A DNA stretch of 64,000 bases from Streptomyces sp. V3I7 (GTDB lineage Bacteria > Actinomycetota > Actinomycetes > Streptomycetales > Streptomycetaceae). Shown piece after piece: positions 48,816-59,156 of this stretch. The position numbers and the translations under genes are program-made. The notes beneath the pieces are model-generated. The model worked only from the letters and a program-made list of their open reading frames with translations. It had not been told where the DNA came from and made no database searches. The stretch lies in the NCBI RefSeq assembly GCF_030817495.1, contig NZ_JAUSZK010000001.1, forward strand, positions 1,178,001-1,242,000. The letters are read 5' to 3'. How positions within the stretch are numbered: the first letter of the stretch is position 1; every line of letters starts with the position of its first letter.

Positions 48816-50177
48816 TCACATTCCGGCGATCAGCTTTTCCACCCGGTCGTCGACGGAACGGAACGGATCCTTGCACAACACCGTGCGCTGCGCCTGGTCA
48901 TTGAGCTTCAGGTGCACCCAGTCGACGGTGAAGTCCCGGCGCTGCTCCTGGGCGCGGCGGATGAAATCGCCGCGCAGCCTGGCCCGAGTGGTCTGCGGCG
49001 GAACCGACTTGCCCTCGAAGATCTTCAAGTCGTTGCAGATCCGGGTGGCTTGGCCCTTCTTCTCCAGCAGGTAGTAGAGCCCACGACGGCGGTGGATGTC
49101 GTGGTAGGCGAGGTCTATCTGCGCGACCCGCGGATGGGACATCGTCATGTTGTGCTTGGCCCGGTACCGCTCGATGAGCTTGTACTTCATGACCCAGTCG
49201 ATCTCGGTGTCGATCCGGTCCAGGTCCTCGGACTCGATCGCGTCGAGCGTGCGGCCCCACAGCTCCAGGACCTGCTCGACCGTGCCGGTGCGGATGCCCC
49301 GGCGCTCGCAGAAGTCCACGGCCTTCTCGTAGTACTCGCGCTGTACTTCCAGGGCCGACGCCTCGCGGCCGCTGGCCAGGCGCACCTTGCGGCGCCCGGT
49401 GATGTCGTGGCTGACCTCGCGGATGGCCCGGATCGGGTTCTCCAGGGTCAGGTCCCGCATCACCGTGCCCGCCTCGATCATGCGCAGGACGAGGTCCGTG
49501 GCCCCGACCTTGAGCAGCATCGTCGTCTCGGACATGTTGGAGTCGCCCACGATGACGTGCAGACGGCGGTAGCGCTCGGCGTCCGCGTGCGGCTCGTCAC
49601 GGGTGTTGATGATGGGACGGGAGCGGGTCGTCGCCGAGGAGACGCCCTCCCAGATGTGCTCCGCCCGCTGACTCACGCAGTACACCGCACCGCGCGGCGT
49701 CTGCAGCACCTTGCCGGCGCCGCACAGCAGCTGCCTCGTCACCAGGAACGGAATGAGGATGTCCGCGAGCCGGGAGAACTCCCCGTGCCGCGCCACCAGG
49801 TAGTTCTCGTGGCAACCATAGGAGTTGCCCGCCGAGTCCGTGTTGTTCTTGAACAGGTAGACGTCGCCTGCGATTCCTTCCTCGTGCAGGCGTCGCTCCG
49901 CGTCCACCAGAAGCCCTTCGAGAATGCGCTCTCCGGCCTTGTCGTGGGTGACCAGTTCGGTCACGTTGTCACATTCGGGTGTCGCGTATTCCGGATGTGA
50001 GCCCACGTCGAGATAGAGCCGGGCGCCGTTCCGCAGAAAGACATTGCTGCTACGGCCCCATGACACGACACGGCGGAAGAGGTACCGCGCCACCTCGTCA
50101 GGCGACAGGCGGCGCTGTCCCCTGAACGTGCACGTGACGCCGTACTCGTTCTCCAGCCCGAAAATGCGGCGGTCCAT
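48816..50177 (-). CDS. pafA: Pup--protein ligase
   Basis: The 453-residue carboxylate-amine ligase couples the C-terminal Glu of deamidated Pup to lysines of target proteins using ATP. It is of the glutamine-synthetase/GCS superfamily. The metal and nucleotide-binding start is [13 protein letters not shown]; other family segments are [66 protein letters not shown] and [12 protein letters not shown]. It is separated from dop-pup-prcBA by a divergent MFS/LacI pair. Start ATG 50177 is family-consistent. The transcript is probably single-gene. Confidence 0.97.
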   Translation of the reverse strand: MDRRIFGLENEYGVTCTFRGQRRLSPDEVARYLFRRVVSWGRSSNVFLRNGARLYLDVGSHPEYATPECDNVTELVTHDKAGERILEGLLVDAERRLHEEGIAGDVYLFKNNTDSAGNSYGCHENYLVARHGEFSRLADILIPFLVTRQLLCGAGKVLQTPRGAVYCVSQRAEHIWEGVSSATTRSRPIINTRDEPHADAERYRRLHVIVGDSNMSETTMLLKVGATDLVLRMIEAGTVMRDLTLENPIRAIREVSHDITGRRKVRLASGREASALEVQREYYEKAVDFCERRGIRTGTVEQVLELWGRTLDAIESEDLDRIDTEIDWVMKYKLIERYRAKHNMTMSHPRVAQIDLAYHDIHRRRGLYYLLEKKGQATRICNDLKIFEGKSVPPQTTRARLRGDFIRRAQEQRRDFTVDWVHLKLNDQAQRTVLCKDPFRSVDDRVEKLIAGM

Positions 50178-50186
50178 GAGTGAACA

Positions 50187-51485
50187 TTACGCCCGATCCC
50201 CTGAGCTGAAACGGGGTTCGACAGCACGATTTGGATCATTTTCCGATGAAGCCGCAACGACCGCGCCCGCGGCGGGAGCTGCGAGGACCCGTCCGGTGCC
50301 CAGTAGCACCAGCAGCGAGACGGCCCCCGCGACGGCCGGCACGGCGAAGCCCCACAGGGCACCGCCCGCCTCGACGACCGGGCCCGCGACGGCCGCGCCG
50401 GCCGACGTGCCCACGGTGAACGTCGTCACCAGCCAGGAGAACGCCTCGGTGACCGTGCCCTTCGGCGCGTGCCGGTCCACGATCACGAACGCGCAGGCGA
50501 TGCACGGCGCCAGGAACACCCCCGACAACGCCGTGAGCAGCACCATCGCCACCGCACCCGGCATCAGCGGCAGGGGCAGGTAGAACACCGCCAGCAGCCC
50601 CACCAGCGCCCGCAGCCGCCGCTCCGGTGCGCCGCTCCACTGCCGCGCCCCGTAGACGGTGCCGCCCACCAGCGCGCCGAGGCCCAGCGCCGCCATCAGC
50701 CAGCCGTACACCAGGCCCCCGCCGTGACTGTCGGCGTAGGGCACCGAGGCGACGGTGATGGAGCCGAGCGCGACGCCCACGAACAGGAACGAGGCGAGCA
50801 GCACCAGCAGGCCCGGCGACCTCAGGGCGCCCAGCCAGTGCGCCTCGCGCGGCGCCGAGCGCCAGGCGCGCGAGGGCGGCGAGACCACCACGGAGAGCGC
50901 CCCCAGCACGCCGAGGAGCTGGAGGATCAGCAGTGCGGCCCGCTCCGACCACAGCGACACGCACAGGGTCACCAGCAGCGGGCCGACGGTGAACATCACC
51001 TCCTGCGCGATCGCGTCCATGGCGTACGCCGTGTGCACCTGGTCCTCGCGGCGCAGCACCGAGGGCCACAGCGCCCGCAGGCCGCCCTCCAGCGGCGGCG
51101 TGAACAGCCCCGCGACCGCGACGGCGGCGTACGCGAGCGGCAGCGGGTCGGTGCCCGAGAAGGCGAAGACGGTCATCGCGAGCGCCGAGAGGACCGCGGC
51201 GGGCAGCTGCACCCGCGGCTGCCCGTACATGTCCACCAGGCGTCCGAGCACGGGCTGTCCGGCGGCGTTGGCGATGCCGTACACCGCGGCGAGCGCGCCG
51301 GCCAGGGCGTACGTGCCGCCCTCGGCGCGGACGAAGAGCATCAGCGCGATCGCGGCCGTGGCGTTCGGCAGCCGGCCCACCAGCGTGCCCGTGAGCAACC
51401 GTGCCGCGTGTCTCGCCTTGAGGATCTCCAGGTACCCCGCGGCCATCAGTCCTCTGTCCTCCACCGGCTCGCCCGTGGCACTCAC
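50187..51485 (-). CDS. Major facilitator superfamily transporter
   Basis: The 432-residue protein has about 12 hydrophobic segments (for example LPNATAAIALMLFV, LPLAYAAVAVAGLF, LLVLLASFLFVGVALG, FAVPAVAGAVSLLVLLG) and the MFS loop GRLVDMYGQPR. It is probably an exporter or a sugar/small-molecule transporter; no substrate signature is visible. Its end is 9 bp from the pafA start on the same strand. It is divergent from a LacI-type regulator, with an inverted-repeat operator between them, so its expression is probably controlled by that regulator. Start GTG 51485. Confidence 0.87.
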   Translation of the reverse strand: MSATGEPVEDRGLMAAGYLEILKARHAARLLTGTLVGRLPNATAAIALMLFVRAEGGTYALAGALAAVYGIANAAGQPVLGRLVDMYGQPRVQLPAAVLSALAMTVFAFSGTDPLPLAYAAVAVAGLFTPPLEGGLRALWPSVLRREDQVHTAYAMDAIAQEVMFTVGPLLVTLCVSLWSERAALLILQLLGVLGALSVVVSPPSRAWRSAPREAHWLGALRSPGLLVLLASFLFVGVALGSITVASVPYADSHGGGLVYGWLMAALGLGALVGGTVYGARQWSGAPERRLRALVGLLAVFYLPLPLMPGAVAMVLLTALSGVFLAPCIACAFVIVDRHAPKGTVTEAFSWLVTTFTVGTSAGAAVAGPVVEAGGALWGFAVPAVAGAVSLLVLLGTGRVLAAPAAGAVVAASSENDPNRAVEPRFSSGDRA

Positions 51486-51509
51486 CGGCCTCGGAGCATC
51501 GCGTAGTTT

Positions 51510-51536
51510 TACGTATAACGTCAGTGGTCATACGTA
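51510..51536. promoter_or_regulatory. Candidate LacI-family operator in the MFS/LacI intergenic region
   Basis: TACGTATAAC and GTCATACGTA are inverted arms matching at 9 of 10 positions, spaced by GTCAGTG. The left arm contains TATAAC, a good -10 hexamer for the rightward gene, so binding would block the promoter and give autoregulation. Confidence 0.55.
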
Positions 51537-51613
51537 CCATGTGCGCTGTTCAGCAGTCCAGCCGCGTTCAGCGGTCCAGCCGCGCACCAGCCAGACGAAG
51601 GAGCACCCCCACG

Positions 51614-52630
51614 GTGGCACGCAGCACCACGCGCCCGACGAGCCGTGACGTCGCCCAGGCCGCCGGGGTCTCCCAGGCGGCCGTCTCCCTCGTCCTCGGC
51701 GACAAGTGGCGCGGCCGCGTCGCCGAGACCACCGCCCAGCGCGTCCGGCAGGCCGCCCAGGACCTCGGCTACCGGCCCAACCTGGCCGCCCGCAACCTGC
51801 GCCTCGGCCACACCCGCACCGTCCTGCTCGTCGTCCCCGCCCTCACCACCGAGTTCTTCGCCGGCGTCTACACCGGCGCGGCCCGCGTCGCCGGCCGGCA
51901 CGGCTTCGGCGTGGTCCTCTACCCCTCCCCCGCGGGCGTCGGCCCCGCCCGCAGCCCCTTCGGCTCCGCCCAGGCCGCCCTCGACGGCGTCATCGCCTCC
52001 TCCATGGCCGCCGACGCCCTCACCGCCATCCGCGGCGACCAGCTCCCCCTGGTCATGCTCGACAGCGACCCCGCCGGCAGCCTGGGCGCGGCCACGGTGA
52101 ACCTCGACATCGCCGACGGTGTCCGCCAGGTCGCCGGCCATCTGTTCGGGCTCGGCCACCGCCGCTTCCTGCATCTCGCCGCCGACGTCGCCTCGTGGAC
52201 CTTCGAGGTACGCGCGCGTGAGCTCGCGCAGCGCGTGGGCGCCGTCCCCGGCACGGACCTGAGCACCGTCCGCGCCCCCATCTCCATCGACGGCGCCCGG
52301 GCCGCCACGGAGGCCGCGCTCGCCGCGCCCGGCCCCCGGCCCACCGCCGTCGTCTGTGACGACGACAAGCTGGCCGCGGGCGCCTACAAGGCGCTGCGCC
52401 GCCTCGGCCTGCGCGTCCCCGACGACATCTCGGTCACCGGCCTCGACGACCTCGCCCTCGCCACCGCCATCGATCCCGAGCTGACGACCGTGCGTCTGGA
52501 CGCCGAGCTGTTCGGCGAGCGCGGCATGGAGGCGCTCCTCGCGGTCCTGGAGGGCCGTGAGCCCGAGGGCGGCGACATCCCGGTCGAACTGGTCGTACGG
52601 GGCTCGACGGCGCCGCCACGGCGGCTCTGA
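51614..52630 (+). CDS. LacI-family transcriptional regulator
   Basis: The 338-residue protein has an N-terminal LacI HTH (TSRDVAQAAGVSQAAVSLVLGDKWRGRVAETTAQRVRQAAQDLGYRPNLAARNLR), including the hinge helix. A periplasmic-binding-protein-like effector domain follows (TVLLVVPALTTEFFAGVYTGAARVAGRHGFGVVLY, AVVCDDDKLAAGAYKALRRLGLRVPDDISVTGLDD). Such proteins usually bind sugars or nucleosides. Start GTG 51614 has GAAGGAG upstream; the frame upstream to 51524 would include the candidate operator. It is divergent from the MFS gene, its likely target. Convergent with prcA. Confidence 0.9.
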   Translation: MARSTTRPTSRDVAQAAGVSQAAVSLVLGDKWRGRVAETTAQRVRQAAQDLGYRPNLAARNLRLGHTRTVLLVVPALTTEFFAGVYTGAARVAGRHGFGVVLYPSPAGVGPARSPFGSAQAALDGVIASSMAADALTAIRGDQLPLVMLDSDPAGSLGAATVNLDIADGVRQVAGHLFGLGHRRFLHLAADVASWTFEVRARELAQRVGAVPGTDLSTVRAPISIDGARAATEAALAAPGPRPTAVVCDDDKLAAGAYKALRRLGLRVPDDISVTGLDDLALATAIDPELTTVRLDAELFGERGMEALLAVLEGREPEGGDIPVELVVRGSTAPPRRL

Positions 52631-52652
52631 GAGCCCCGGCCGCGGACACGGC

Positions 52653-52686
52653 CGCGCCCCGACCGGTGGGAACCGGCCGGGGCGCG
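52653..52686. terminator. Bidirectional terminator between the LacI regulator and prcA
   Basis: CGCGCCCC (52653-52660) and GGGGCGCG (52679-52686) begin a stem that continues with GACCGG / CCGGCC with one mismatch. It is centred in the 84-bp gap between the convergent genes. Confidence 0.65.
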
Positions 52687-52714
52687 GGGTCGTACAGGGA
52701 GGGACGGTGCCCGG

Positions 52715-53473
52715 TTACTTCTCCTCCGGGCCCTCGTCGTCCTCGGCGGTGTCGGCCTCCGTGGCCGCGGTGCCGTCGCCCGCCAGCAGACGGGACAGCT
52801 GGCGGCCCACGATCCGCTTGAACTTGCGCTTCTGCGGGCGCGTGCGGTCCAGCACCGCGACCTCGAGCCGCTCCGCGGGAATCTCCCGCTCACTGCCGTT
52901 CGCGTCCCGGGACAGCGCCTGCACCGCCAGCTTCAGCGCCTCCGCCAGCGTCATGCCTTCGCGGTGCCGCTGGTCCAGGAAGCTGTTGATCTGCTCCGCG
53001 TTGCCGCCCACCGCGACCGAGCCGTGCTCATCCACGATCGACCCGTCGTGCGGCAGCCGGTAGATCTGGTCGCCCTCCGGCGTCTCACCGACCTCCGCCA
53101 CGACCAGCTCCACCTCGTACGGCTTCTCGGCCGCGCTGGAGAAGATCGTGCCCAGCGTCTGGGCGTACACGTTGGCCAGACCGCGGGCCGTCACGTCGTC
53201 GCGGTCGTAGGTGTAGCCGCGCAGATCCGCGTACCGCACGCCGCCGATGCGCAGGTTCTCGTACTCGTTGTACTTGCCGGCGGCCGCGAAACCGATCCGG
53301 TCGTAGATCTCGCTGAACTTGTGCAGCGCGCGGGACGGGTTCTCACCGACGAACACAATGCCGTCGGAGTACTGCAGCACGACCAGGCTGCGGCCACGCG
53401 CGATGCCCTTGCGGGCGTACTCCGCCCGGTCGGCCATGGCCTGCTGAGGTGAGACGTAGAACGGCGTCGACAC
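52715..53473 (-). CDS. prcA: 20S proteasome alpha subunit
   Basis: The 252-residue alpha subunit forms the outer heptameric rings of the 20S core and gates substrate entry. The N-terminal gate and H0 helix ([27 protein letters not shown]) are followed by the proteasome fold ([39 protein letters not shown]). There is no N-terminal propeptide or catalytic Thr, as expected. The acidic C-terminal tail ([15 protein letters not shown]) is disordered. GTG 53473, 60 bp after prcB. Last gene of the arc-dop-pup-prcB-prcA set. Confidence 0.97.
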   Translation of the reverse strand: MSTPFYVSPQQAMADRAEYARKGIARGRSLVVLQYSDGIVFVGENPSRALHKFSEIYDRIGFAAAGKYNEYENLRIGGVRYADLRGYTYDRDDVTARGLANVYAQTLGTIFSSAAEKPYEVELVVAEVGETPEGDQIYRLPHDGSIVDEHGSVAVGGNAEQINSFLDQRHREGMTLAEALKLAVQALSRDANGSEREIPAERLEVAVLDRTRPQKRKFKRIVGRQLSRLLAGDGTAATEADTAEDDEGPEEK

Positions 53474-53533
53474 CGGTTATCCGTCCCTTTCTGTCGGAGT
53501 CAGAGGATCACCTTGATAAGACCGGCCGCGCGG

Positions 53534-54379
53534 TTACAGCAGCGCCGCCCGCGGACCGTCGGGCTGCGCGAGGCGCCGCTCCAGCACCGAGCGGGCGATC
53601 TCGGCCGACTCCTCCTCGCTGAGCCGGCGGAAACCGTCCTCGGTGATCACGGTGACGATCGGATAGATCCGGCGCGCGACGTCGGGACCGCCGGTCGCCG
53701 AGTCGTCGTCCGCCGCGTCGTACAGGGCCTGGACGACCAGCGTGGTGGCCTCGTCCTCGGACAGGTCGTCCCGGAACAGCTTCTTCATCGAACCGCGCGC
53801 GAAGACCGAACCGGAGCCGGTGGCGGCGTAGCCGTGCTCCTCGGAGCGGCCGCCGGTGACGTCGTAGGAGAAGATCCGGCCCCGGTCGCGGCCGACGTCG
53901 TAGCCCGCGAAGAGCGGGACCACGGCCAGGCCCTGCATGGCCATGCCCAGGTTGGAACGGATCATGGTCGACAGCCGGTTGGCCTTGCCCTCCAGCGACA
54001 GCTGGGCGCCCTCGACCTTCTCGAAGTGCTCCAGCTCCAGCTGGAAGAGCTTGACCATCTCCACGGCCAGACCGGCGGTGCCGGCGATGCCGACGGCCGA
54101 GTACTCGTCCGCCGGGAAGACCTTCTCGATGTCCCGCTGCGCGATGACGTTGCCCATCGTCGCCCGCCGGTCACCGGCGAGCACCACGCCCCCGGGGAAG
54201 CTCGCGGCCACGATCGTGGTGCCGTGCGGCGCCTCGATCACACCTTGCGTGGGCGGCAGCTGACGCTTCCCGGGCAGCATCTCTGGCTGCTGCTCGGCAA
54301 GAAAGTCCATGAACGAGGACGACCCGGGCGTCAGGAAGGCAGCTGGTAGACGCCCGGTGCCATGAGTGTTGGCTTCCAC
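53534..54379 (-). CDS. prcB: 20S proteasome beta subunit (precursor)
   Basis: The 281-residue precursor carries a 53-residue propeptide that is cut to expose the catalytic Thr54 ([14 protein letters not shown]). The beta-fold then has [12 protein letters not shown] and [20 protein letters not shown]. The mature subunit forms the inner proteolytic rings. Start GTG 54379 is chosen for the GGAAGGA ribosome site 6 nt upstream and because it gives the known propeptide length; the open frame extends further to 54520. It precedes prcA. A 265-bp gap separates it from pup. Confidence 0.97.
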   Translation of the reverse strand: MEANTHGTGRLPAAFLTPGSSSFMDFLAEQQPEMLPGKRQLPPTQGVIEAPHGTTIVAASFPGGVVLAGDRRATMGNVIAQRDIEKVFPADEYSAVGIAGTAGLAVEMVKLFQLELEHFEKVEGAQLSLEGKANRLSTMIRSNLGMAMQGLAVVPLFAGYDVGRDRGRIFSYDVTGGRSEEHGYAATGSGSVFARGSMKKLFRDDLSEDEATTLVVQALYDAADDDSATGGPDVARRIYPIVTVITEDGFRRLSEEESAEIARSVLERRLAQPDGPRAALL

Positions 54380-54627
54380 GAGATTCCTTCCGGATAGGCG
54401 GCGGCCCGGCGTGCGGCGTCGGGGTCCGGCCCCCTGGGTGCCGCTCGCCGAATTGCGGATGAAGCACGGTACGCCACGGACCCTACCCGTCTCGCGGCCG
54501 TGATCCACGTGAACAGCCATGGGGCTTCATGCGTCGCCCTGCCGAGCGCGGAGACTGCTCGCGGTGTGCACAGCTTCCACCGCGAGCAGCCCTCCGGAAC
54601 CGCTCACCGGCCGACCCGAACCCCCGA

Positions 54628-54646
54628 AGCCTTCGATCCGAAGGCT
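54628..54646. terminator. Hairpin at the pup stop codon
   Basis: AGCCTTCG-ATC-CGAAGGCT (8-bp stem) directly follows and overlaps the pup stop. It may be a weak terminator or mRNA-stability element between pup and prcB. Confidence 0.45.
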
Positions 54647-54863
54647 ACTGGCCGCCCTTTTGAACAAAGGAACGAACGAAATCCTCGGCGTTGGACTCGA
54701 GGACGTCGTCGATCTCGTCGAGGACGTCGTCCACATCGTCGCTCAGCTTCTCGTGACGCTCCTTGAGTTCGTCCGAAGCCTGTGCGTCCTGCGCCTGCTC
54801 CTCGACCTCCTCGGTGGAGCGCGTCGCCTTCTGCTGGCCGCCGCCGGTGTCCTTGGTCGCCAT
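54645..54863 (-). CDS. pup: Prokaryotic ubiquitin-like protein Pup
   Basis: The 72-residue, largely disordered protein starts MATKDTGGGQQKATRST and ends FVQKGGQ. The helix that binds ARC/Mpa lies in ELKERHEKLSDDVDDVLDEIDDVLESNAEDFVRSF. The C-terminus is GGQ, so Dop must first deamidate the terminal Gln to Glu before PafA can ligate it. It sits between dop and prcB. Start ATG 54863. Confidence 0.98.
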   Translation of the reverse strand: MATKDTGGGQQKATRSTEEVEEQAQDAQASDELKERHEKLSDDVDDVLDEIDDVLESNAEDFVRSFVQKGGQ

Positions 54864-55049
54864 ATCCCTCACCCCGCTCAGTTCGCCCGACATGGGTCGG
54901 CAGGTCGGCAATCCCGCCGAATGGTGATGATCAGACCCTACAAGCCGGGTCCGACATCGGCCCCGCAGTTTCTCCAACGTACGGGGACCACCTCGATGAT
55001 TCCCTGCCGCGGGGGTTTCCACCCCGCCCGGCCGGCGCGTGTGCCCGGG

Positions 55050-56561
55050 TCAGTCTCCGGAGAGGACCCTGACCAGGTCTTCCGCCGTGCGGCAGCGGTC
55101 CAGGAGTTCCTTGACGTGATTTCGCGTTCCGCGTAGCGGTTCGAGGGTCGGGACCCGCTGGAGCGAGTCCCGGCCCGGGAGGTCGAAGATGACCGAGTCC
55201 CAGGAGGCGGCCGCGACATCGTCCGCGTACTGCTCCAGGCAGCGCCCGCGGAAGTACGCCCGGGTGTCCTCCGGCGGCTTCGTACGGGCCCGCTCGACCT
55301 CGGCCTCGTCCAGCAGGCGCTTCATGCGCCCACGGGCCACCAGACGGTTGTACAGGCCCTTCTCGGCGCGTACGTCGGCGTACTGGAGGTCGACCAGGTG
55401 CAGCCGGGCGGCGTCCCAGCCGAGGTCGTCGCGGCGGCGGTAGCCCTCCATGAGCTCGCGCTTGGCGACCCAGTCCAGCTCGCCGGCGAGGCTCATCGGA
55501 TTGTTCTCGAGTCGGTTGAGGGTGTCCTCCCAGCGGGACAGGACGTCCTTGGTCTGGTCGTCGGCGTCCGCCCCGTACCGCTCCTCGACGTACTTGCGCG
55601 CGAGCTCGTAGTACTCCATCTGGAGCTGTACCGCGGTGAGGGTCCGGCCGCTGCGGAGGGTGACCAGCCTCTGCAGCGTGGGGTCGTGGGAGACCTGGTG
55701 GAGGGTGCGAACGGGCTGGTCCACCGCCAGGTCGACGGCGATGAAGCCGTCCTCGATCATGGACAGCACGAGGGAGGTGGTGCCGAGCTTGAGGTAGGTC
55801 GAGATCTCCGACAGGTTCGCGTCGCCGATGATCACGTGGAGCCTGCGGTACTTCTCCGCGTCCGCGTGCGGCTCGTCGCGCGTGTTGATGATCGGGCGCT
55901 TGAGGGTCGTCTCCAGACCCACCTCGACCTCGAAGTAGTCGGCCCGCTGGCTCAGCTGGAAACCGTGCTCGTGGCCGTCCTGACCGATGCCGACGCGGCC
56001 GGCGCCGGTGACGACCTGGCGGGAGACGAAGAAGGGCGTCAGATGGCGCACGATGTCCGAGAAGGGGGTCTCCCGCTTCATCAGGTAGTTCTCGTGCGTC
56101 CCGTAGGAGGCGCCCTTGTTGTCGGTGTTGTTCTTGTACAGGTGGATCGGCTGCGCGCCGGGCAGCGCCGCGGCACGCTCTGCGGCCTCGGCCATGATGC
56201 GCTCGCCGGCCTTGTCCCACAGGACGGCGTCGCGGGGGTTGGTGACCTCGGGGGCGCTGTACTCGGGGTGGGCATGGTCGACGTAGAGCCGGGCGCCGTT
56301 GGTGAGGATCACGTTGGCGAGGCCGATGTCCTCGTCGGTGAGCTGGCTGGCGTCGGCGGCCTCGCGGGCGAGGTCGAAGCCTCGGGCGTCCCGCAGCGGG
56401 TTCTCCTCCTCGAAGTCCCAGCGGGCCCGGCGGGCCCGGTGCATCGCCGCCGCGTAGGCGTTGACGATCTGGGACGAGGTGAGCATGGCATTGGCATTGG
56501 GGTGGCCGGGGACGGAGATCCCGTACTCCGTCTCGATGCCCATTACTCGCCGTACGGTCAT
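55050..56561 (-). CDS. dop: Pup deamidase/depupylase
   Basis: The 503-residue PafA paralogue hydrolyses the terminal Gln of Pup and also removes Pup from tagged proteins. It shares the fold motifs [59 protein letters not shown] and [31 protein letters not shown] Dop-specific loop near residues 36-80 (RAR-rich, [20 protein letters not shown]) is absent from PafA. ATG 56561. It lies between arc and pup, with 186 bp to pup. Confidence 0.97.
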   Translation of the reverse strand: MTVRRVMGIETEYGISVPGHPNANAMLTSSQIVNAYAAAMHRARRARWDFEEENPLRDARGFDLAREAADASQLTDEDIGLANVILTNGARLYVDHAHPEYSAPEVTNPRDAVLWDKAGERIMAEAAERAAALPGAQPIHLYKNNTDNKGASYGTHENYLMKRETPFSDIVRHLTPFFVSRQVVTGAGRVGIGQDGHEHGFQLSQRADYFEVEVGLETTLKRPIINTRDEPHADAEKYRRLHVIIGDANLSEISTYLKLGTTSLVLSMIEDGFIAVDLAVDQPVRTLHQVSHDPTLQRLVTLRSGRTLTAVQLQMEYYELARKYVEERYGADADDQTKDVLSRWEDTLNRLENNPMSLAGELDWVAKRELMEGYRRRDDLGWDAARLHLVDLQYADVRAEKGLYNRLVARGRMKRLLDEAEVERARTKPPEDTRAYFRGRCLEQYADDVAAASWDSVIFDLPGRDSLQRVPTLEPLRGTRNHVKELLDRCRTAEDLVRVLSGD

Positions 56562-56749
56562 GCGGCCCTCCTTGCCCGGCGGCGCCCTCGGTCGTGGGTG
56601 CCCCTAGTACCGCTGGCGCTCCGGTGCGTGTGCGGTGCCCGTCCCCGCACGGTGCGACTCGGCGGTACCGAAGAGCCTAGAACGCCTTTGCACTGGTGGG
56701 GAGATCATTTACGTCATTGCCTTGTTCCGGCGTGCCCCGGAAAACGGAC

Positions 56750-56782
56750 GGCTGCGGATGCCCGGTCGGGGCACCCGCAGCC
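56750..56782 (-). terminator. Terminator of arc
   Basis: GGCTGCGG (56750-56757) and CCGCAGCC (56775-56782), with an inner TGCCC/GGGCA stem and one A-C mismatch, lie 10 bp beyond the arc stop. Dop probably has its own promoter in 56562-56749. Confidence 0.65.
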
Positions 56783-56792
56783 GCCCTTCCGT

Positions 56793-58559
56793 TTACAGGT
56801 ACTGCCCGGTGTTCGCCACCGTGTCGATGGAGCGGCCGGTGTCGGCGCCCTGCTTTCCGGTGATGAGCGTACGGATGTAGACGATCCGCTCGCCCTTCTT
56901 GCCGGAGATCCGGGCCCAGTCGTCCGGGTTGGTGGTGTTGGGAAGGTCCTCGTTCTCCTTGAATTCGTCCACGCAGGCCTGGAGGAGGTGCGAGACGCGA
57001 AGGCCCTTCTGGTTGTGCTCGAGGAATTCCTTGATCGCCATCTTCTTGGCGCGCCCGACGATGTTCTCGATCATGGCGCCGGAGTTGAAGTCCTTGAAGT
57101 ACAGGACCTCCTTGTCACCGTTAGCGTAGGTGACTTCCAGGAAGCGGTTCTCCTCGGATTCGGCGTACATCTGCTCGACCGCGGTCTGGATCATGCTCTG
57201 GACCGTCATCACCCTGTCGCCGCTGTGCTCGCCGAGGTCGTCGGAGTGCAGCGGGAGGCGCTCGGTGAGGTACTTCCCGAAGATGTCCTTGGCCGCTTCG
57301 GCGTCCGGACGCTCGATCTTGATCTTCACGTCGAGCCGGCCGGGCCGCAGGATGGCGGGGTCGATCATGTCCTCGCGGTTCGAGGCGCCGATCACGACCA
57401 CGTTCTGCAGGCCCTCCACACCGTCGATCTCGGCGAGCAGCTGCGGGACGATGGTGTTCTCCACGTCCGAGCTGACACCGGAGCCACGGGTGCGGAAGAG
57501 CGACTCCATCTCGTCGAAGAAGACGATCACGGGGGTGCCCTCGCTGGCCTTCTCCCGTGCGCGCTGGAAGACGAGGCGGATCTGCCGCTCGGTCTCACCG
57601 ACGTACTTGTTCAGGAGCTCGGGGCCCTTGATGTTGAGGAAGAAGCTCTTGCCGGCGGCCTGGCCGGTCACCTCGGCGACCTTCTTGGCCAGCGAGTTGG
57701 CGACGGCCTTGGCGATGAGCGTCTTACCGCATCCGGGAGGCCCGTACAGCAGGACGCCCTTGGGCGGCCGCAGTTCGTGCTCCTTGAAGAGGTCGGGGTA
57801 GAGGTACGGAAGTTCCACGGCGTCGCGGATGGCCTCGATCTGGTTGCCGAGGCCGCCGATCTGCTCGTAGCCGATGTCGGGGACTTCCTCGAGGACGAGT
57901 TCCTCGACCTCGCTCTTGGGGACGACCTCGTAGACGTAGCCGGAGCGCGGTTCGAGCAGCAGGGCGTCGCCGGGGCGGATGGTGACGTCCAGCAGCGGCT
58001 CGGCGAGCCGCACCACCCGCTCCTCGTCGGTGTGCCCGAGCACCAGGGCGCGCTCGCCGTCCTCAAGGATCTCCTTGAGGGTGACGATGTCCCCGACGCG
58101 CTCGTATCTCATCGCTTCGACCACGTTGAGCGCTTCGTTGAGCATGACCTCCTGGCCGCGCCTGAGGTCGTCGAGTTCGACGCTCGGGCTGACGTTGACC
58201 CGGAGCTTGCGGCCGCCGGTGAAGATGTCGGCCGTGCCGTCCTCGTTGGCCTGGAGGAAGACTCCGAAGCCTGCGGGCGGCTGAGCGAGCCGGTCGACCT
58301 CTTCCTTGAGGGCCACGATCTGGTCGCGAGCCTCGCGGAGCGTGTTGGCGAGCCGCTCGTTCTGAGCGGACACTCCGGCCAGATTGGTCTGCAGCTCGAC
58401 GATCCGCTCCTCGAGAATCCTCGTGTGCCGCGGAGAGTCGGCGAGCTTGCGTCGCAGGACGGCGATCTCCTGCTCAAGATAGGCGATCTGCCCGGCCGGG
58501 TCTTCGGACCCCCGCCCCGGGCGGATGCCGCGGTTCATGTCGTCGTCGTGGGCTGCCAC
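56793..58559 (-). CDS. arc: Proteasome-associated AAA ATPase (ARC/Mpa)
   Basis: The 588-residue ATPase unfolds pupylated proteins and feeds them to the 20S core. An N-terminal coiled coil (about residues 20-85: [39 protein letters not shown]) binds Pup. Two OB-like domains follow, then the AAA module with Walker [14 protein letters not shown], Walker [19 protein letters not shown] and arginine fingers in [11 protein letters not shown]. It ends in GQYL, the C-terminal motif that docks into PrcA. Start GTG 58559 is preferred because GGAGGAGGTGAGG lies just upstream; a TTG at 58577 would place that site in the coding region. Confidence 0.96.
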   Translation of the reverse strand: MAAHDDDMNRGIRPGRGSEDPAGQIAYLEQEIAVLRRKLADSPRHTRILEERIVELQTNLAGVSAQNERLANTLREARDQIVALKEEVDRLAQPPAGFGVFLQANEDGTADIFTGGRKLRVNVSPSVELDDLRRGQEVMLNEALNVVEAMRYERVGDIVTLKEILEDGERALVLGHTDEERVVRLAEPLLDVTIRPGDALLLEPRSGYVYEVVPKSEVEELVLEEVPDIGYEQIGGLGNQIEAIRDAVELPYLYPDLFKEHELRPPKGVLLYGPPGCGKTLIAKAVANSLAKKVAEVTGQAAGKSFFLNIKGPELLNKYVGETERQIRLVFQRAREKASEGTPVIVFFDEMESLFRTRGSGVSSDVENTIVPQLLAEIDGVEGLQNVVVIGASNREDMIDPAILRPGRLDVKIKIERPDAEAAKDIFGKYLTERLPLHSDDLGEHSGDRVMTVQSMIQTAVEQMYAESEENRFLEVTYANGDKEVLYFKDFNSGAMIENIVGRAKKMAIKEFLEHNQKGLRVSHLLQACVDEFKENEDLPNTTNPDDWARISGKKGERIVYIRTLITGKQGADTGRSIDTVANTGQYL

Positions 58560-58802
58560 GGTCCTCACCTCCTCCAAGGGGAGCTGGACGCTTCCAGACC
58601 CTACCTGGGTGGGTGTCGATTGAAACCCCTAGATCACAAACACTGTCAAGGAGTGTCCGATCTTCACCCTTGCGCTCTCCCTCACGCCAGGCAAATACCC
58701 ACCGAACATGATTGGGAAGCCGCCGGAGGTAGGGTCGAAGAGTTCAACACCCGTCAGAGCTGGCCGGATTCCCGCGGGCTCGACGTAGAAATGGCAGGAG
58801 AG

Positions 58803-59108
58803 ATGACCGTGCAGCAGGAGACCCGAAGCGACGACGAGGCGCTGGAGGTCTGGATCGACCAGGATCTGTGTACGGGCGACGGTATCTGCGCCCAGTACGC
58901 GCCGGAGGTGTTCGAGTTGGACATCGACGGGCTGGCCTATGTGAAAGGCGCGGACGACGAGCTGCTGCAGGCCAAGGGGGCAGTGACACCGGTGCCGTTG
59001 CCGCTTCTCACGGACGTGGTGGACTCCGCGAAGGAATGTCCGGGCGACTGCATTCATGTGCGTCGCGTTTCGGACAAGATCGAGTTGTACGGACCTGACG
59101 CGGAGTGA
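58803..59108 (+). CDS. Small ferredoxin
   Basis: The 101-residue protein has a Streptomyces-type 3Fe-4S/4Fe-4S ferredoxin signature: CTGDGIC (C-x5-C) followed by AQYAPEVFELD, and a later CPGDCIHV. Such ferredoxins donate electrons to P450s or oxygenases. It is divergent from arc. In actinobacteria a ferredoxin next to arc is common and its partner is not established. Start ATG 58803 has GGAG directly upstream; an in-frame ATG at 58791 is an alternative. It is convergent with the secreted protein gene. Confidence 0.9.
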   Translation: MTVQQETRSDDEALEVWIDQDLCTGDGICAQYAPEVFELDIDGLAYVKGADDELLQAKGAVTPVPLPLLTDVVDSAKECPGDCIHVRRVSDKIELYGPDAE

Positions 59109-59133
59109 CGCGTCAGCCACGCGTGGTGAGCAG

Positions 59134-59156
59134 AGCCTGACGTCTTGCGTCAGGCG
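59134..59156. terminator. Hairpin between the ferredoxin and secreted protein genes
   Basis: GCCTGACG (59135-59142) and CGTCAGGC (59148-59155) pair perfectly around TCTTG. It overlaps the stop codon of the convergent secreted-protein gene. Confidence 0.6.

Noticed and set aside
54380..54644. Small gene between pup and prcB (an endonuclease-like gene sits here in some Streptomyces, as I recall)
   Set aside because: Only 265 bp with no supported frame; the prcB frame extends upstream but lacks coding character before GTG 54379.
55398..58802. 1.2-kilo-residue plus-strand open frame across dop and arc
   Set aside because: Antisense shadow of dop and arc; only its last ~100 codons (ferredoxin) are real.
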